Assembly: GCA_025517485.1 (NCBI GenBank)
Contig: JAOPKB010000016.1
Location: 62,001-126,000, forward strand
Direction of reading: 5' to 3'
Source: Natronoglomus mannanivorans
GTDB lineage: Archaea > Halobacteriota > Halobacteria > Halobacteriales > Natrialbaceae
DNA length: 64,000 nt
Shown: positions 33,107 to 40,897 of the stretch, in pieces
How positions within the stretch are numbered: the first letter of the stretch is position 1
Layout of the letters: every line of letters begins with the position of its first letter
Made by a program: the position numbers and the translations under genes
Notes under the pieces: generated by a model
Told to the model about the DNA's origin: nothing
Databases searched by the model: none
The model's input: only the letters and a program-made list of their open reading frames with translations

Positions 33107-34510
33107 ATGAGTACAATCGAAGGGGCCGCCGACGCAGCAGCCGGCGGCACGCAGTCACCGGACGTGGTCGTCGTCGGCGCCGGGACGGCTGGTTGTTACG
33201 CCGCCGCGACTATCGCCCGCGAGGGCTACGACGTCGTCGTCCTCGAGCGCAAGACCGAGGAAGAAGCGGGGCACATCGCCTGCGGCGACGCCCTGAAGGG
33301 CGCGGACGCGTTCCCGGAGTCGATCCCGAAGTCCCAGATCCAGTCGGCGTTTACGAACACCGACGTCGACCACGGCCGCTTCGAGATCCCCCAAGAGGAC
33401 ACCGTCCTCGAGATTCCGGTACCTGGGGAGCTCGCGGTCATCGACCGCTGGGAGTACGGTCGGAAGGTCATCCAGGGTGCCGGTAAGGCGGGTGCGGAGT
33501 TCCACTACGACACCGTCGTTCAGGACGTCGTCCAGGAGAACGGCACGGTCACAGGCGTCAAAGCGACGAGACGGGGAACGGCACTCGAGTACGAGGCCGA
33601 TCTCGTCATCGACGGCGCGGGGTCGCTCTCCTTGCTGCAGGACAAAGTCGACTTCGGGGGTTCGACGTTCGACACCAACGTCAGCTACTCGCAGTTCTGT
33701 TCGGCCTACCGGGAGATCGTCCACGTCGACGAACCCGTCGAGTGGTCCGACGCGCTGGTCTTCAAGCCGACCGAGCGCGCGGCGGGCTACCTCTGGTACT
33801 TCCCCCGCACCGAGACGGAGATCAACGCCGGGCTGGGCTTCCAGATGACTGAAGAGCCGATGAAGTTAGTCGAGGACCTCAAACGTGACCTGCGGGATCG
33901 TCCCGAGTTCCAGGGCGCTCGTGTCGAGGACAAACTCGGAGCCGCGCTCCCAACGCGCCGGCCCTACGACTCCGCCGTCCACCCGGGATTCGTCGCCGTC
34001 GGCGACGCCGCCGGCCACGTGAACCCGACGACTGGCGGCGGGATCGCCGGCGCAGCGTACGCAGGGAAGTACGCCGGCGAACAAGTGATCGGCGCTCTGG
34101 AGGACGGCGACGTCAGCGAAGCGGCCCTCTGGCGGTACAACGAGCGCGTGATGGACCACTACGGGGCCCGCTACGCCGCACTCGACGTCTACAACATCCT
34201 CTCGACTGCCGTCGACGTCGACGACCTCATGGGCCTGCTCGCCGCGATGCCCGGCGACAAACTCGCCGAGGCGCTGTATTCGGGCAGCACCGACATCGGC
34301 CTGAAGCTCAAACTCGAGGCCCTACTCAAGAGCCGGGGCTACTGGGGAACGATCTGGAACTTCTACAAGACGAAACGGCGCGCTGACGACATCCTGTCTC
34401 ACTACGAGAAGTACCCCTCGAGTCCCGACGACTTCGCGGCCTGGCAGGCCGAACGCGACGATCTGATGGAGTCGGTCTACGAGACGACGGGTGCGGACTC
34501 GAAGTACTAG
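33107..34510 (+). CDS. Geranylgeranyl reductase family flavoprotein
   Basis: A 467-residue FAD-dependent reductase of the geranylgeranyl-reductase family, which saturates isoprenoid double bonds of archaeal lipids (digeranylgeranylglycerophospholipid) or menaquinone side chains. The N-terminal FAD loop is VVVVGAGTAGCYAAATIAREGYDVVVLER, AACGDALKG is replaced by IACGDALKG, and the second FAD motif is VAVGDAAGHVNPTTGGGIAGA. A YxWxFP-type substrate motif appears as YLWYFPRTE. The length is usual for haloarchaea. The ATG at 33107 follows CATAAAA about 35 nt upstream. Confidence 0.88.
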   Translation: MSTIEGAADAAAGGTQSPDVVVVGAGTAGCYAAATIAREGYDVVVLERKTEEEAGHIACGDALKGADAFPESIPKSQIQSAFTNTDVDHGRFEIPQEDTVLEIPVPGELAVIDRWEYGRKVIQGAGKAGAEFHYDTVVQDVVQENGTVTGVKATRRGTALEYEADLVIDGAGSLSLLQDKVDFGGSTFDTNVSYSQFCSAYREIVHVDEPVEWSDALVFKPTERAAGYLWYFPRTETEINAGLGFQMTEEPMKLVEDLKRDLRDRPEFQGARVEDKLGAALPTRRPYDSAVHPGFVAVGDAAGHVNPTTGGGIAGAAYAGKYAGEQVIGALEDGDVSEAALWRYNERVMDHYGARYAALDVYNILSTAVDVDDLMGLLAAMPGDKLAEALYSGSTDIGLKLKLEALLKSRGYWGTIWNFYKTKRRADDILSHYEKYPSSPDDFAAWQAERDDLMESVYETTGADSKY

Positions 34511-35041
34511 TCGCCCAGCTTTTACGCTGCGCGTACGGGTGACCGCCGCATGCGGCGGCCACCAGCGGCTCGGTAAAACCTGGATCAAAAGCACTGGAAG
34601 GCGCGGAGCGCCTTCCAAGCTCTCGTTCACTTCGTTCACGAGAACACTCCTCCTTCCGTTCCGCTCACTTCGTTCGCTCGGTTCACGGCTTTGCCGTTCG
34701 CCTATTCGCGGCGCGTAGCGCCGCGCACTCCACATCAGTCGTCGGCCCGCTCGCTCAGCCGCCGGCTTCGCTCGCGGCGCAGTATCTCAGACGGCCTGCC
34801 CTTCCCCGGGTCACGCGACCCTCGCAGTGCTCGAGTCACGTTCCCGGCCATGGGCACTCGAGATAGATCCGTTCCGATAGATCGGCGTGTGGTCACCATG
34901 TGATCTCACTGTTAATCGAAAGACGAGACAGATGCTCGTCAAAGAGACTCGAGCGCTCGCGTGTCCGTTAGACACGTCTTCGGGACCGAAATCGAATTCC
35001 CGTCCCCTGCTTCGGCACTCTACACTGCACACTCGAGACGG
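34511..35041. other. Gene-free, hairpin-rich intergenic stretch
   Basis: About 530 bases without a convincing gene between two genes that converge here. The first 260 bases hold several short, GC-rich inverted repeats in a row: 34523-34535 (5-bp stem), 34538-34563 (imperfect, with a 16-bp perfect core), 34595-34617 (10-bp stem, 3-nt loop), 34621-34643 (6-bp stem) and 34707-34725 (8-bp stem, 3-nt loop). Direct GTTCAC and TCACTTCGTTC motifs recur between them. The last 270 bases show nothing I can name. Terminators of the two convergent genes are expected but no U-run follows the stems. Confidence 0.6.
34595..34617. repeat. Perfect 10-bp inverted repeat with 3-nt loop
   Basis: TGGAAGGCGC, loop GGA, GCGCCTTCCA. 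It is the strongest single hairpin of the intergenic cluster. There is no poly-T behind it, so it does not look like a simple intrinsic terminator. Confidence 0.65.
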
Positions 35042-36328
35042 TCACTCCTCCTCAAGCCCTAACCGCTCGATCGCTCCCGCGAGCACGTCCACGCCGTGGG
35101 AGAGACTCTCCTCGTCGACGTCGAACGTCGCGGTGTGGTGGCCCCCGGGGTGGTCGGTCCCGATCCCGACGTAACACGCTTGCCCGCCGTTTTGCTGGAC
35201 CTCGCGCATCAGGAACGTGGCGTCCTCGCTCCCGCCGAGATCGTCGCGCTCGAGGACGGTGTCGATGCCGTCGACGCCGCTCGCCACGTCGGCGACGACC
35301 GCCGCCAGCTCGTCGTCGCTGACCGCGCTTGGGGCCTGTGCGCCCAGTTCGATCTCGACCTCGCAGTCGTGCATCTCGGCGGCGGTCTCGAGGACGGTTC
35401 TTGCCTTCTCGTCCATGTACTCCATGAGTTCGGTCGTCTCGCCGCGAACCTCGGCGACGATCTTCGCCTCTTCGGCGACGATGTTCGCGGCGGTACCGGC
35501 CTCCACGACGCCGACGTTGATCCGGGTGGCACCCCCGGAGTGGCGCGGAATTCCGTACATGTTCTGGACCGCGGTCGCCATCGCCTGAATCGCGTTGCGT
35601 CCCTTTTCGGGATGGCCACCAGCGTGCGACGGCTCACCCGTGAACGTCGCCTCGAGGTGTGACACCGCGAGAAAACCCTCGATTCCCGCGACGACCTCGC
35701 CGGTCGGGTGATCGAGTCCGATGTGGACCGCCAGCAGGGAGTCGACGTCCGCGAGATGGTCGCTCTCGGCCATCGCCTTTCCGCCGCCGATGATTTCCTC
35801 CGCGGGCTGGAAAAAGCCCTTCAGCGTTCCCTCGAAGTCGCTGTCGGCGACGGCCTCGAGGACGCCCAGCCCGATGGTCATGTGGGCGTCGTGACCGCAG
35901 GCGTGCATCGCACCCTCGTGTTCGGAGCGAAAGCCCTCGGCGGCCGGGACGTGCTCGGGATCGTCGGATTCCGTGCGGGGGAGGGCGTCGATGTCGACCC
36001 GGAGGCCGACCGTCGGTCCCGCGTCTGCGTCGCCCTGTCTGAGGACGGCAACTGCCCCCGTGTATCCGCCCTCGAGCTTCTCGAGAATCTCCTCGTCGGC
36101 GCCGGCGGCGCGGGCCTGCTCGTACCAGGCCTCGAGTTCCGCGTCGTCGGGGACCGCGAGTCGGTGCTCCCCTGCAATCGCGTCGGGACCGACGTGGAGT
36201 TCGTCGAGGTCGACGTCGAGGGACTCGAGGGCTTCGACGAGGCGTACGGTCGTGTAGAATTCACGCCAGGCCGGTTCGGGGATGCGATGGAAGTCTCGCC
36301 GTACGGCACTGAGTTCGTCCGCGTTCAT
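35042..36328 (-). CDS. M20-family amidohydrolase (AbgB/HipO-like)
   Basis: A 428-residue metal-dependent amidohydrolase of peptidase subfamily M20D. RRDFHRIPEPAWREF is the N-terminal block, LRVDIDALP and HACGHDAHMTIGLG carry metal ligands, and FFQPAEEIIGGGKAM holds the catalytic Glu pair. The dimerisation insert contains GEPSHAGGHPEKGRNAI. GGSEDATF and HHTATFDVDE complete the site. It probably cleaves N-acyl amino acids or aminobenzoyl-type conjugates; the substrate is not defined. It is a single unit that converges on the geranylgeranyl reductase gene across the hairpin-rich spacer. Confidence 0.88.
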   Translation of the reverse strand: MNADELSAVRRDFHRIPEPAWREFYTTVRLVEALESLDVDLDELHVGPDAIAGEHRLAVPDDAELEAWYEQARAAGADEEILEKLEGGYTGAVAVLRQGDADAGPTVGLRVDIDALPRTESDDPEHVPAAEGFRSEHEGAMHACGHDAHMTIGLGVLEAVADSDFEGTLKGFFQPAEEIIGGGKAMAESDHLADVDSLLAVHIGLDHPTGEVVAGIEGFLAVSHLEATFTGEPSHAGGHPEKGRNAIQAMATAVQNMYGIPRHSGGATRINVGVVEAGTAANIVAEEAKIVAEVRGETTELMEYMDEKARTVLETAAEMHDCEVEIELGAQAPSAVSDDELAAVVADVASGVDGIDTVLERDDLGGSEDATFLMREVQQNGGQACYVGIGTDHPGGHHTATFDVDEESLSHGVDVLAGAIERLGLEEE

Positions 36329-36425
36329 ACTGCATCGCTAGTCGAGCGGACTCAAAGATGTACCGAGGGAGACGGGAGCTGGACCGGACCCGACTGGGCT
36401 CTCGTTCGAGCCGCCGAGACCTCGC

Positions 36426-36821
36426 TCAGTTGATCTGCGGACCGACCAGAAATATCGAGACCAGAAAGACCAGTACCGCGAGCACTAACGACGCTTCGAC
36501 CCACGTGTTGTACTCCGGATCACCGAACATCCGGATCCAGTCGTCGAAGACGTCGTACAGCAGGGAGAGGCCGAACAGGACGAACGCGGCGACGGCCATC
36601 GCGAGGACGGATCCGATCGGATCACTCTCCGGTATCTCGACGACGATCGTGAGCAACAGCACGAGGAGGACGAGATAGGAGAGCCCGAGTGTCGTCAAGG
36701 AGACGAACTTTCGATAACTACGCTCCATGGCGTCGACTCGAGGGACGAGCGAAGCGAGGCCATACGCGAGTACTGTAACTACGAACAACGTGAGGACGAC
36801 CGAGTTGTCGACGTCGACCAT
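36426..36821 (-). CDS. Four-helix membrane protein of unknown function
   Basis: A 131-residue integral membrane protein with four hydrophobic segments, at about residues 6-25, 42-62, 72-92 and 108-128 (for example LVLLVLLLTIVVEI and LVLAVLVFLVSIFLV). The loops are short and charged (PRVDAMERSYRKF, DVFDDWIRMFGDPEYN). I recognise no family. The ATG at 36821 is preferred over the one five codons upstream because it directly precedes the first hydrophobic run (MVDVDNSVVLTLFVV). Confidence 0.65.
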   Translation of the reverse strand: MVDVDNSVVLTLFVVTVLAYGLASLVPRVDAMERSYRKFVSLTTLGLSYLVLLVLLLTIVVEIPESDPIGSVLAMAVAAFVLFGLSLLYDVFDDWIRMFGDPEYNTWVEASLVLAVLVFLVSIFLVGPQIN

Positions 36822-36878
36822 ACCGCATCCTCTCATCAGAAAGACAATAGATCTTCGGAACCGGTCGTCCGATCAGCG

Positions 36879-37217
36879 CTACCTCTGGCCCTGTCCCATT
36901 CTGTGAATCTGTTCGACCTCGGCTTCGATGTGGACCGAATCTGGGAAGTTTTGTGACGCGATGTTTCGCGCGAGGGAGTCGTGTCCGTGGATCTCGAGTT
37001 CGCGGGTGAAGACCGTGTACTCCCACGAGGAGAACTGTCGGTTGTCGTCCGCGTGCAGTCGCTGGGGTTGGGGAACACTGTGTTTCGTCGGCGGACGGGA
37101 GTGAGGGCCTTTCAGCGCCGCACCTTTCCGCTCGGCGGACGTTTTGATGTCGTCGACGATTCCATCCAGCGCGGCTCTGTCGCCGCTCTGGAGCGTGAGA
37201 CGGGTGACGAAGGTCAT
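36879..37217 (-). CDS. uS10-like ribosomal-protein paralogue
   Basis: A 112-residue protein of the uS10 (S10) fold: an N-terminal strand MTFVTRLTLQSGDR, a helix ALDGIVDDIKTSAERKGA, then the hallmark loop ALKGPHSRPPTKHSVPQPQRL and the tail strand TRELEIHGHDSLARNIASQ. Standard archaeal S10 sits in the EF1A operon and is shorter at its ends; this copy stands alone here. It may be an alternative ribosomal subunit or an extraribosomal relative (uS10/mL48 group). The start is the ATG at 37217; the 18 codons before it are unlike S10. Confidence 0.75.
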   Translation of the reverse strand: MTFVTRLTLQSGDRAALDGIVDDIKTSAERKGAALKGPHSRPPTKHSVPQPQRLHADDNRQFSSWEYTVFTRELEIHGHDSLARNIASQNFPDSVHIEAEVEQIHRMGQGQR

Positions 37218-37297
37218 AGTGGTAGTATACAATCGTGCACGGTCGGCGCGTAAAAACCTGCTGAGATGCATTCAACGGAGACGAACAGTCCGATATT

Positions 37298-37303
37298 CTC
37301 TTA
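37298..37303 (+). promoter_or_regulatory. TATA box of the Nudix gene
   Basis: TCTTAA about 25-30 nt before the ATG at 37328, consistent with leaderless initiation. Confidence 0.4.
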
Positions 37304-37327
37304 ACGGTTCACCCGGTATCTGGTGTA

Positions 37328-37765
37328 ATGGCAGTCGAAGCTACGAGCGCAGGCGCGATCCTCTTCCGCGACACGCGGGGCCGGCGCGAGTATCTTCTAC
37401 TCAAGAGCCGCCCTGGCGACTGGGAGTTTCCAAAGGGCGGTGTCGAAGGTAACGAAGAACTACAGCAGACGGCTATCCGCGAAGTAAAGGAAGAGGCAGG
37501 TATCGGACAGTTTAGACTACTCGACGGCTTTCGCGAGGACTACGACTACGTCTTCGAGGCGAACGGGACGACCATCCACAAGACCGTTCATCTCTTCATC
37601 GCGAAATCCTACGAGGCGAGCGCGGAACTCTCGACCGAACATCGTGACCTCCAATGGCGCGATTACGAACAGGCGGTCAACACCGTCACCCAGGACGGCC
37701 CGCGAGAGATCCTCGAACAGGCACACGAGTACCTCGACAAACTCGAGGAGGAAAACGAGATCTGA
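37328..37765 (+). CDS. Nudix hydrolase (diadenosine tetraphosphatase-like)
   Basis: A 145-residue Nudix protein. The Nudix box GGVEGNEELQQTAIREVKEEAGI (about residues 38-60) is complete, with the REVKEE metal site. WEFPKGGVE just before it and the absence of an extra domain fit the Ap4A-hydrolase group (symmetric or asymmetric bis(5'-nucleosyl)-tetraphosphatase). It likely degrades diadenosine polyphosphates in the cytoplasm. It is followed after 170 nt by the nuclease-like DUF5787 gene on the same strand; co-transcription is uncertain because TATA-like TTAT sits before the second gene. Confidence 0.88.
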   Translation: MAVEATSAGAILFRDTRGRREYLLLKSRPGDWEFPKGGVEGNEELQQTAIREVKEEAGIGQFRLLDGFREDYDYVFEANGTTIHKTVHLFIAKSYEASAELSTEHRDLQWRDYEQAVNTVTQDGPREILEQAHEYLDKLEEENEI

Positions 37766-37937
37766 GTCGGCGACTCAGGTGAGCAGTCGATCCGTTCGGT
37801 CCGGAGAGTGTGGTCTCGACTCCGTTCCCGTCCCTGATCGACGGTCCCGCTAACCGTCACTACTGCTGAGAGTGGCGTCTCTCCGACGGGTCCTCGAGAC
37901 CGCAGAGAACTTATCTCCGCTTTCCCTACCCTCGACA

Positions 37938-39110
37938 GTGATTTCCGGCGGCGACACCCGACCCGAGTTCGTCTTCGAACTACGGAGCTGTCGGTGGGCC
38001 GAGTTGGCGTGGCCGCCCGGCGAGAGCGAGGATGTGACCGGAGACGAAACCGGGAAACCGGCCGCGACCAACCAGCGCCCCATCGTCGTCGCCCGCCAGC
38101 TCGGCACGAAACGCCGTCGCTGGGACACCATCGTCCTCGAGTGCGATCCTGACGGCCTCCGCGAACGGGCGCGATTCGGCCCCGACCGCCTCGACAGCGA
38201 CCTCCTGCACGTGATCCAGCACGCGCCCGAGGCGTGGACCTACTACCGCGACGCACTCCCCCACCCCGGCTACCCCTGGCGATACGTTCGCGAAGCGATC
38301 CACGAGGCCGACGACCGGGGCATCCTCGAGACCCGCCGCGACGGCAACCGGATCCAGATCCGCCGAAAGTGGGTCTATCCCGACTGGGTCGAGCGGATCG
38401 TCGCCATCGAGAACAAACCCGATCTCGACGCCAGTGCGGCTCGCGTCCTCGGACCGCAACTCGAGTACGACGTCGCGATGGCGCTTGCGGACGAGGTCTG
38501 GGTCGCCACCCGAAAGACCGGCGAGCGGATCGAGCCCGCGCTGTTCGAGGATCTCCCCGTGGAAGCCGGGATTCTCGCGCTCGATCCCGATACCCTCTCC
38601 GCCGAGGTCGCGTGGTATCCGCGCACACTGGCCGTCGACGAGCCCGGAACGCGCATTACCGAACGGCCCGACGGCGGCGACCGGGACGCTTCGGCCGCCC
38701 GATTCGAGTACGTCGATCCCGACGAGAAGGCGGCGACGAGGCTCGCGATCGCCGAACGCGCCTACGAGCGTGGCTGGCGGTCGTTCGTCGAGACGATGCG
38801 GCCGGATTGTCGACACTTCGAGCTGCGAGCGCACGTGGACTCGGATTCAGATATAGAGCCAGACCCAAACTCGGACTCGAGCAAAAACGAGCGAGGTCTC
38901 TCACAGCTCCTCCCAACCTGTCGAGCCAAAGAACGCTGTCAGACCGCCGCGGAGTGTTCGGGGTCCTGCCCGGACTTCGAGCCCGAACCACCCCTCTGGC
39001 GCCAGCGCGGCTGGCCGATCGAGGGCGGGCCCGGCCGACGCTGTCGCGTCTTACTCGAGGAACGACGACGAGCACGGCGGCCCGATTCCCCAGACGAGAG
39101 TCGCGAGTAG
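37938..39110 (+). CDS. DUF5787-like protein with PD-(D/E)XK and Cys-cluster signatures
   Basis: A 390-residue protein from a GTG start; the frame opens 22 codons upstream, but TTAT near 37910 supports 37938. It resembles a haloarchaeal family I remember as DUF5787. Visible motifs are Cys18 near the N-terminus, VYPD (P148-D149) followed by VAIENK (E158, K160), then QLEYDVAMALADEVWVA, the strand-strand-helix order of PD-(D/E)XK nucleases. A cluster C328-x5-C334-x5-C340-x3-C344 lies near the end. One N-terminal Cys plus C-terminal cysteines around such a core resembles Cas4/AddB-type Fe-S nucleases. An acidic Ser/Asp tract (about residues 301-320) precedes the cluster. Function is inferred. Confidence 0.7.
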   Translation: MISGGDTRPEFVFELRSCRWAELAWPPGESEDVTGDETGKPAATNQRPIVVARQLGTKRRRWDTIVLECDPDGLRERARFGPDRLDSDLLHVIQHAPEAWTYYRDALPHPGYPWRYVREAIHEADDRGILETRRDGNRIQIRRKWVYPDWVERIVAIENKPDLDASAARVLGPQLEYDVAMALADEVWVATRKTGERIEPALFEDLPVEAGILALDPDTLSAEVAWYPRTLAVDEPGTRITERPDGGDRDASAARFEYVDPDEKAATRLAIAERAYERGWRSFVETMRPDCRHFELRAHVDSDSDIEPDPNSDSSKNERGLSQLLPTCRAKERCQTAAECSGSCPDFEPEPPLWRQRGWPIEGGPGRRCRVLLEERRRARRPDSPDESRE

Positions 39111-39210
39111 CGAGTAGCGAGCGACGAGACGCGAGAGACGAACACCGAACCTCGAGACCGAACCTCGAGACCGAATACTGCGACCGAGTCGACTCTCTTC
39201 GACGACGCCG

Positions 39211-39714
39211 TCAGTCGGCGACGCTCACCTCGAGATCCTCACGCGATACCGTCAGTCGGAACGTCGGCACCGTCCGATACTCGACTTCGACGACGTCCTT
39301 CCGACGGAGACTCTGGAGCCCGGATCGGACGTCTTCGGCCGACGGATCCACGTCGTAGGCGTCGCGAACCTTGTGGAGGACCGAGACGACGCTTTCCGAT
39401 TCCTCGTCGGGGCCGGCGAGCACCTCGACGATCTGGGCCTGCAGCTCCGGGACGCGAATCCGTGACGGCGGCCCGTCGGAGTCGGGATCGGTCTCGACGC
39501 CGGGTTCGACGTCGACTAACTCGGCGGCCTCGCTGGTCGCGCGGATCAGGCTGTTGTCGTCTCGGAAGTAGTACTCCTTGAGTTCGTTCTCGAGGTACTG
39601 GTGGACCTCGCTGCCGCTCTCCATTTCCCACCGGTCCTGGAGTTCGGAGTTCTTCGTCGGTTGCAGTTCCACGACGTCGGCCAATCGCGATGTGGCCTCC
39701 TCGGAGAGCGTCAT
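39211..39714 (-). CDS. Haloarchaeal HTH-like protein (DUF5797-like)
   Basis: A 167-residue protein resembling the family I remember as DUF5797. The N-terminal region (TLSEEATSRLADVVELQPTKNSELQDRWEMESGSEVHQYLENELKEYYFRDDNSLIRATSEA) has a winged-helix-like pattern. The C-terminal half (AQIVEVLAGPDEESESVVSVLHKVRDAY, then VRSGLQSLRRKDVVEVEYRTVPTFRL) looks like a second one. It is probably DNA-binding. The start at 39714 is chosen because the 39 codons upstream are low-quality. Its target is unknown. Confidence 0.7.
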   Translation of the reverse strand: MTLSEEATSRLADVVELQPTKNSELQDRWEMESGSEVHQYLENELKEYYFRDDNSLIRATSEAAELVDVEPGVETDPDSDGPPSRIRVPELQAQIVEVLAGPDEESESVVSVLHKVRDAYDVDPSAEDVRSGLQSLRRKDVVEVEYRTVPTFRLTVSREDLEVSVAD

Positions 39715-39908
39715 CGTTCGCCGATAGGTCGATCCGCTACTTTTGCGTTGCGCCCCGTCGCCGTCCGGTCTCGATTCGATCTCGGTCGACGAGAACCTCG
39801 CGGTCCGTCTTCTCACCGAGTTCTCGTACATCGGAACCGGACAGCCGTACCCGGATTATCCGTTCGAGCCGACAGACACGACGGACAGAGAGTCGGCCTG
39901 TTCGTCAC

Positions 39909-39918
39909 AATAATTCAA
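39909..39918 (+). promoter_or_regulatory. TATA box of the DUF5789 gene
   Basis: AATAATTCAA, about 30 nt before the ATG at 39944, a likely leaderless promoter. Confidence 0.4.
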
Positions 39919-39943
39919 GCCACTCGATGACGTATCTCGTGGT

Positions 39944-40198
39944 ATGTCAGAGGTACTACTCACTCACGTCGAGTCCGTTCTCGAGGAACTCTCGTATCCG
40001 ATCGCTCGAGACGATGCCAGCGACGAACTCGAGGGAACGACGCTCCTGCTCGCCAACGGGGAGGTCGACCTCGGCGATCTAATCGAGAAGTCCGACAGTG
40101 AGTCGTTCGAATCCGAAAACGACCTCGAGTCGGAGTTGAACAACGTCTTACCCCGCGAAGCCGTCGGCGAGCCGTATCAGTCGGAGGGGGAAGGATAA
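39944..40198 (+). CDS. DUF5789-like small acidic protein
   Basis: An 84-residue acidic protein. The N-terminal helix pair (LLTHVESVLEELSYPIARDDASDEL) and the ending VLPREAVGEPYQSEGEG are typical of the haloarchaeal DUF5789 group as I remember it. There is no membrane helix or cysteine. Its function is unknown; the fold may be a small helical bundle. A short GGGGGAAGGATAAGGGTAAGGGTAAG tract runs through the stop codon and beyond (about 40187-40212). Confidence 0.72.
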   Translation: MSEVLLTHVESVLEELSYPIARDDASDELEGTTLLLANGEVDLGDLIEKSDSESFESENDLESELNNVLPREAVGEPYQSEGEG

Positions 40199-40289
40199 GG
40201 GTAAGGGTAAGTCTCAGGCGCTGGATTACCGTCTTTCGAGCGAGCGGATCCGTGTCACACTCGCTCGAAAATAAACGGCAAACGGGTCG

Positions 40290-40295
40290 TTTAAG
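40290..40295 (+). promoter_or_regulatory. TATA box of the tfs gene
   Basis: TTTAAG, 29-34 nt before the ATG at 40324, gives a leaderless or nearly leaderless mRNA and fixes that start against an open frame upstream. Confidence 0.5.
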
Positions 40296-40323
40296 TCCCC
40301 TGGCCCGCGTAGCCCGGACAACG

Positions 40324-40632
40324 ATGGAATTCTGTGACGAATGCGGTTCGATGATGAAAGCAGACGACGGCATGTGGGTCTGTGGCAGTTGTGACTTTAC
40401 GAAACCAAAAGGCAACACCGACGCCTACACCGTCACCGAAGGGCAGGAGGCCTCCGAAATTATCGAATCGTCCGACGAGAGTGCACTCCCCGAAACCGAC
40501 GCCCGCTGTCCCGAGTGTGGCAACGACAAGGCTTACTGGTACCTCCAGCAGATCCGGTCGGCAGACGAGTCCGAGACTCGATTCTTCGTCTGTACGGAGT
40601 GCAAGCACAAGTGGCGCGAAGACGACCACTAA
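40324..40632 (+). CDS. tfs: Transcription factor S (TFIIS/RPB9-like)
   Basis: A 102-residue two-zinc-ribbon protein. The N-terminal ribbon has MEFCDECGSMM and VCGSCDF; the C-terminal ribbon has DARCPECGNDKAYWYLQQIRSADESETRFFVCTECKHKWRED. In the second, the acidic pair D-E between strands is the loop that stimulates RNA cleavage in backtracked RNA polymerase. Members rescue stalled transcription complexes. The length is normal. It stands alone, followed by a 265-nt spacer. Confidence 0.92.
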   Translation: MEFCDECGSMMKADDGMWVCGSCDFTKPKGNTDAYTVTEGQEASEIIESSDESALPETDARCPECGNDKAYWYLQQIRSADESETRFFVCTECKHKWREDDH

Positions 40633-40897
40633 CGGCAATTTTTCGTTCTTCGTTCGAGCCAGCCTCCGGTTGACCACTCACGAAACATCCTCGAGCGGGA
40701 TTCGTGACGTAGCCGATGGGTTCACTCGGCACGCTCTCGAGAGCGTTTCTCGCCGCTCTCGTCGTCTTGAGCTTCTTCCTCCTCGAGCGCGAGGACTTCC
40801 ATGTGCACTGGTGTAACGCGCCGTCGCTGGCCTGGATAACAGTGATCTCCGTATAGACGGCCCGTGCTGGCGATGGAGCGTCTCGACGTGCGTCGGC

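Noticed and set aside
34511..34780. Insertion sequence (IS200/IS605 type) suspected from the hairpins
   Set aside because: No transposase or TnpB frame and no defined ends or target duplication are visible. It is kept as a finding without a mobile-element call.
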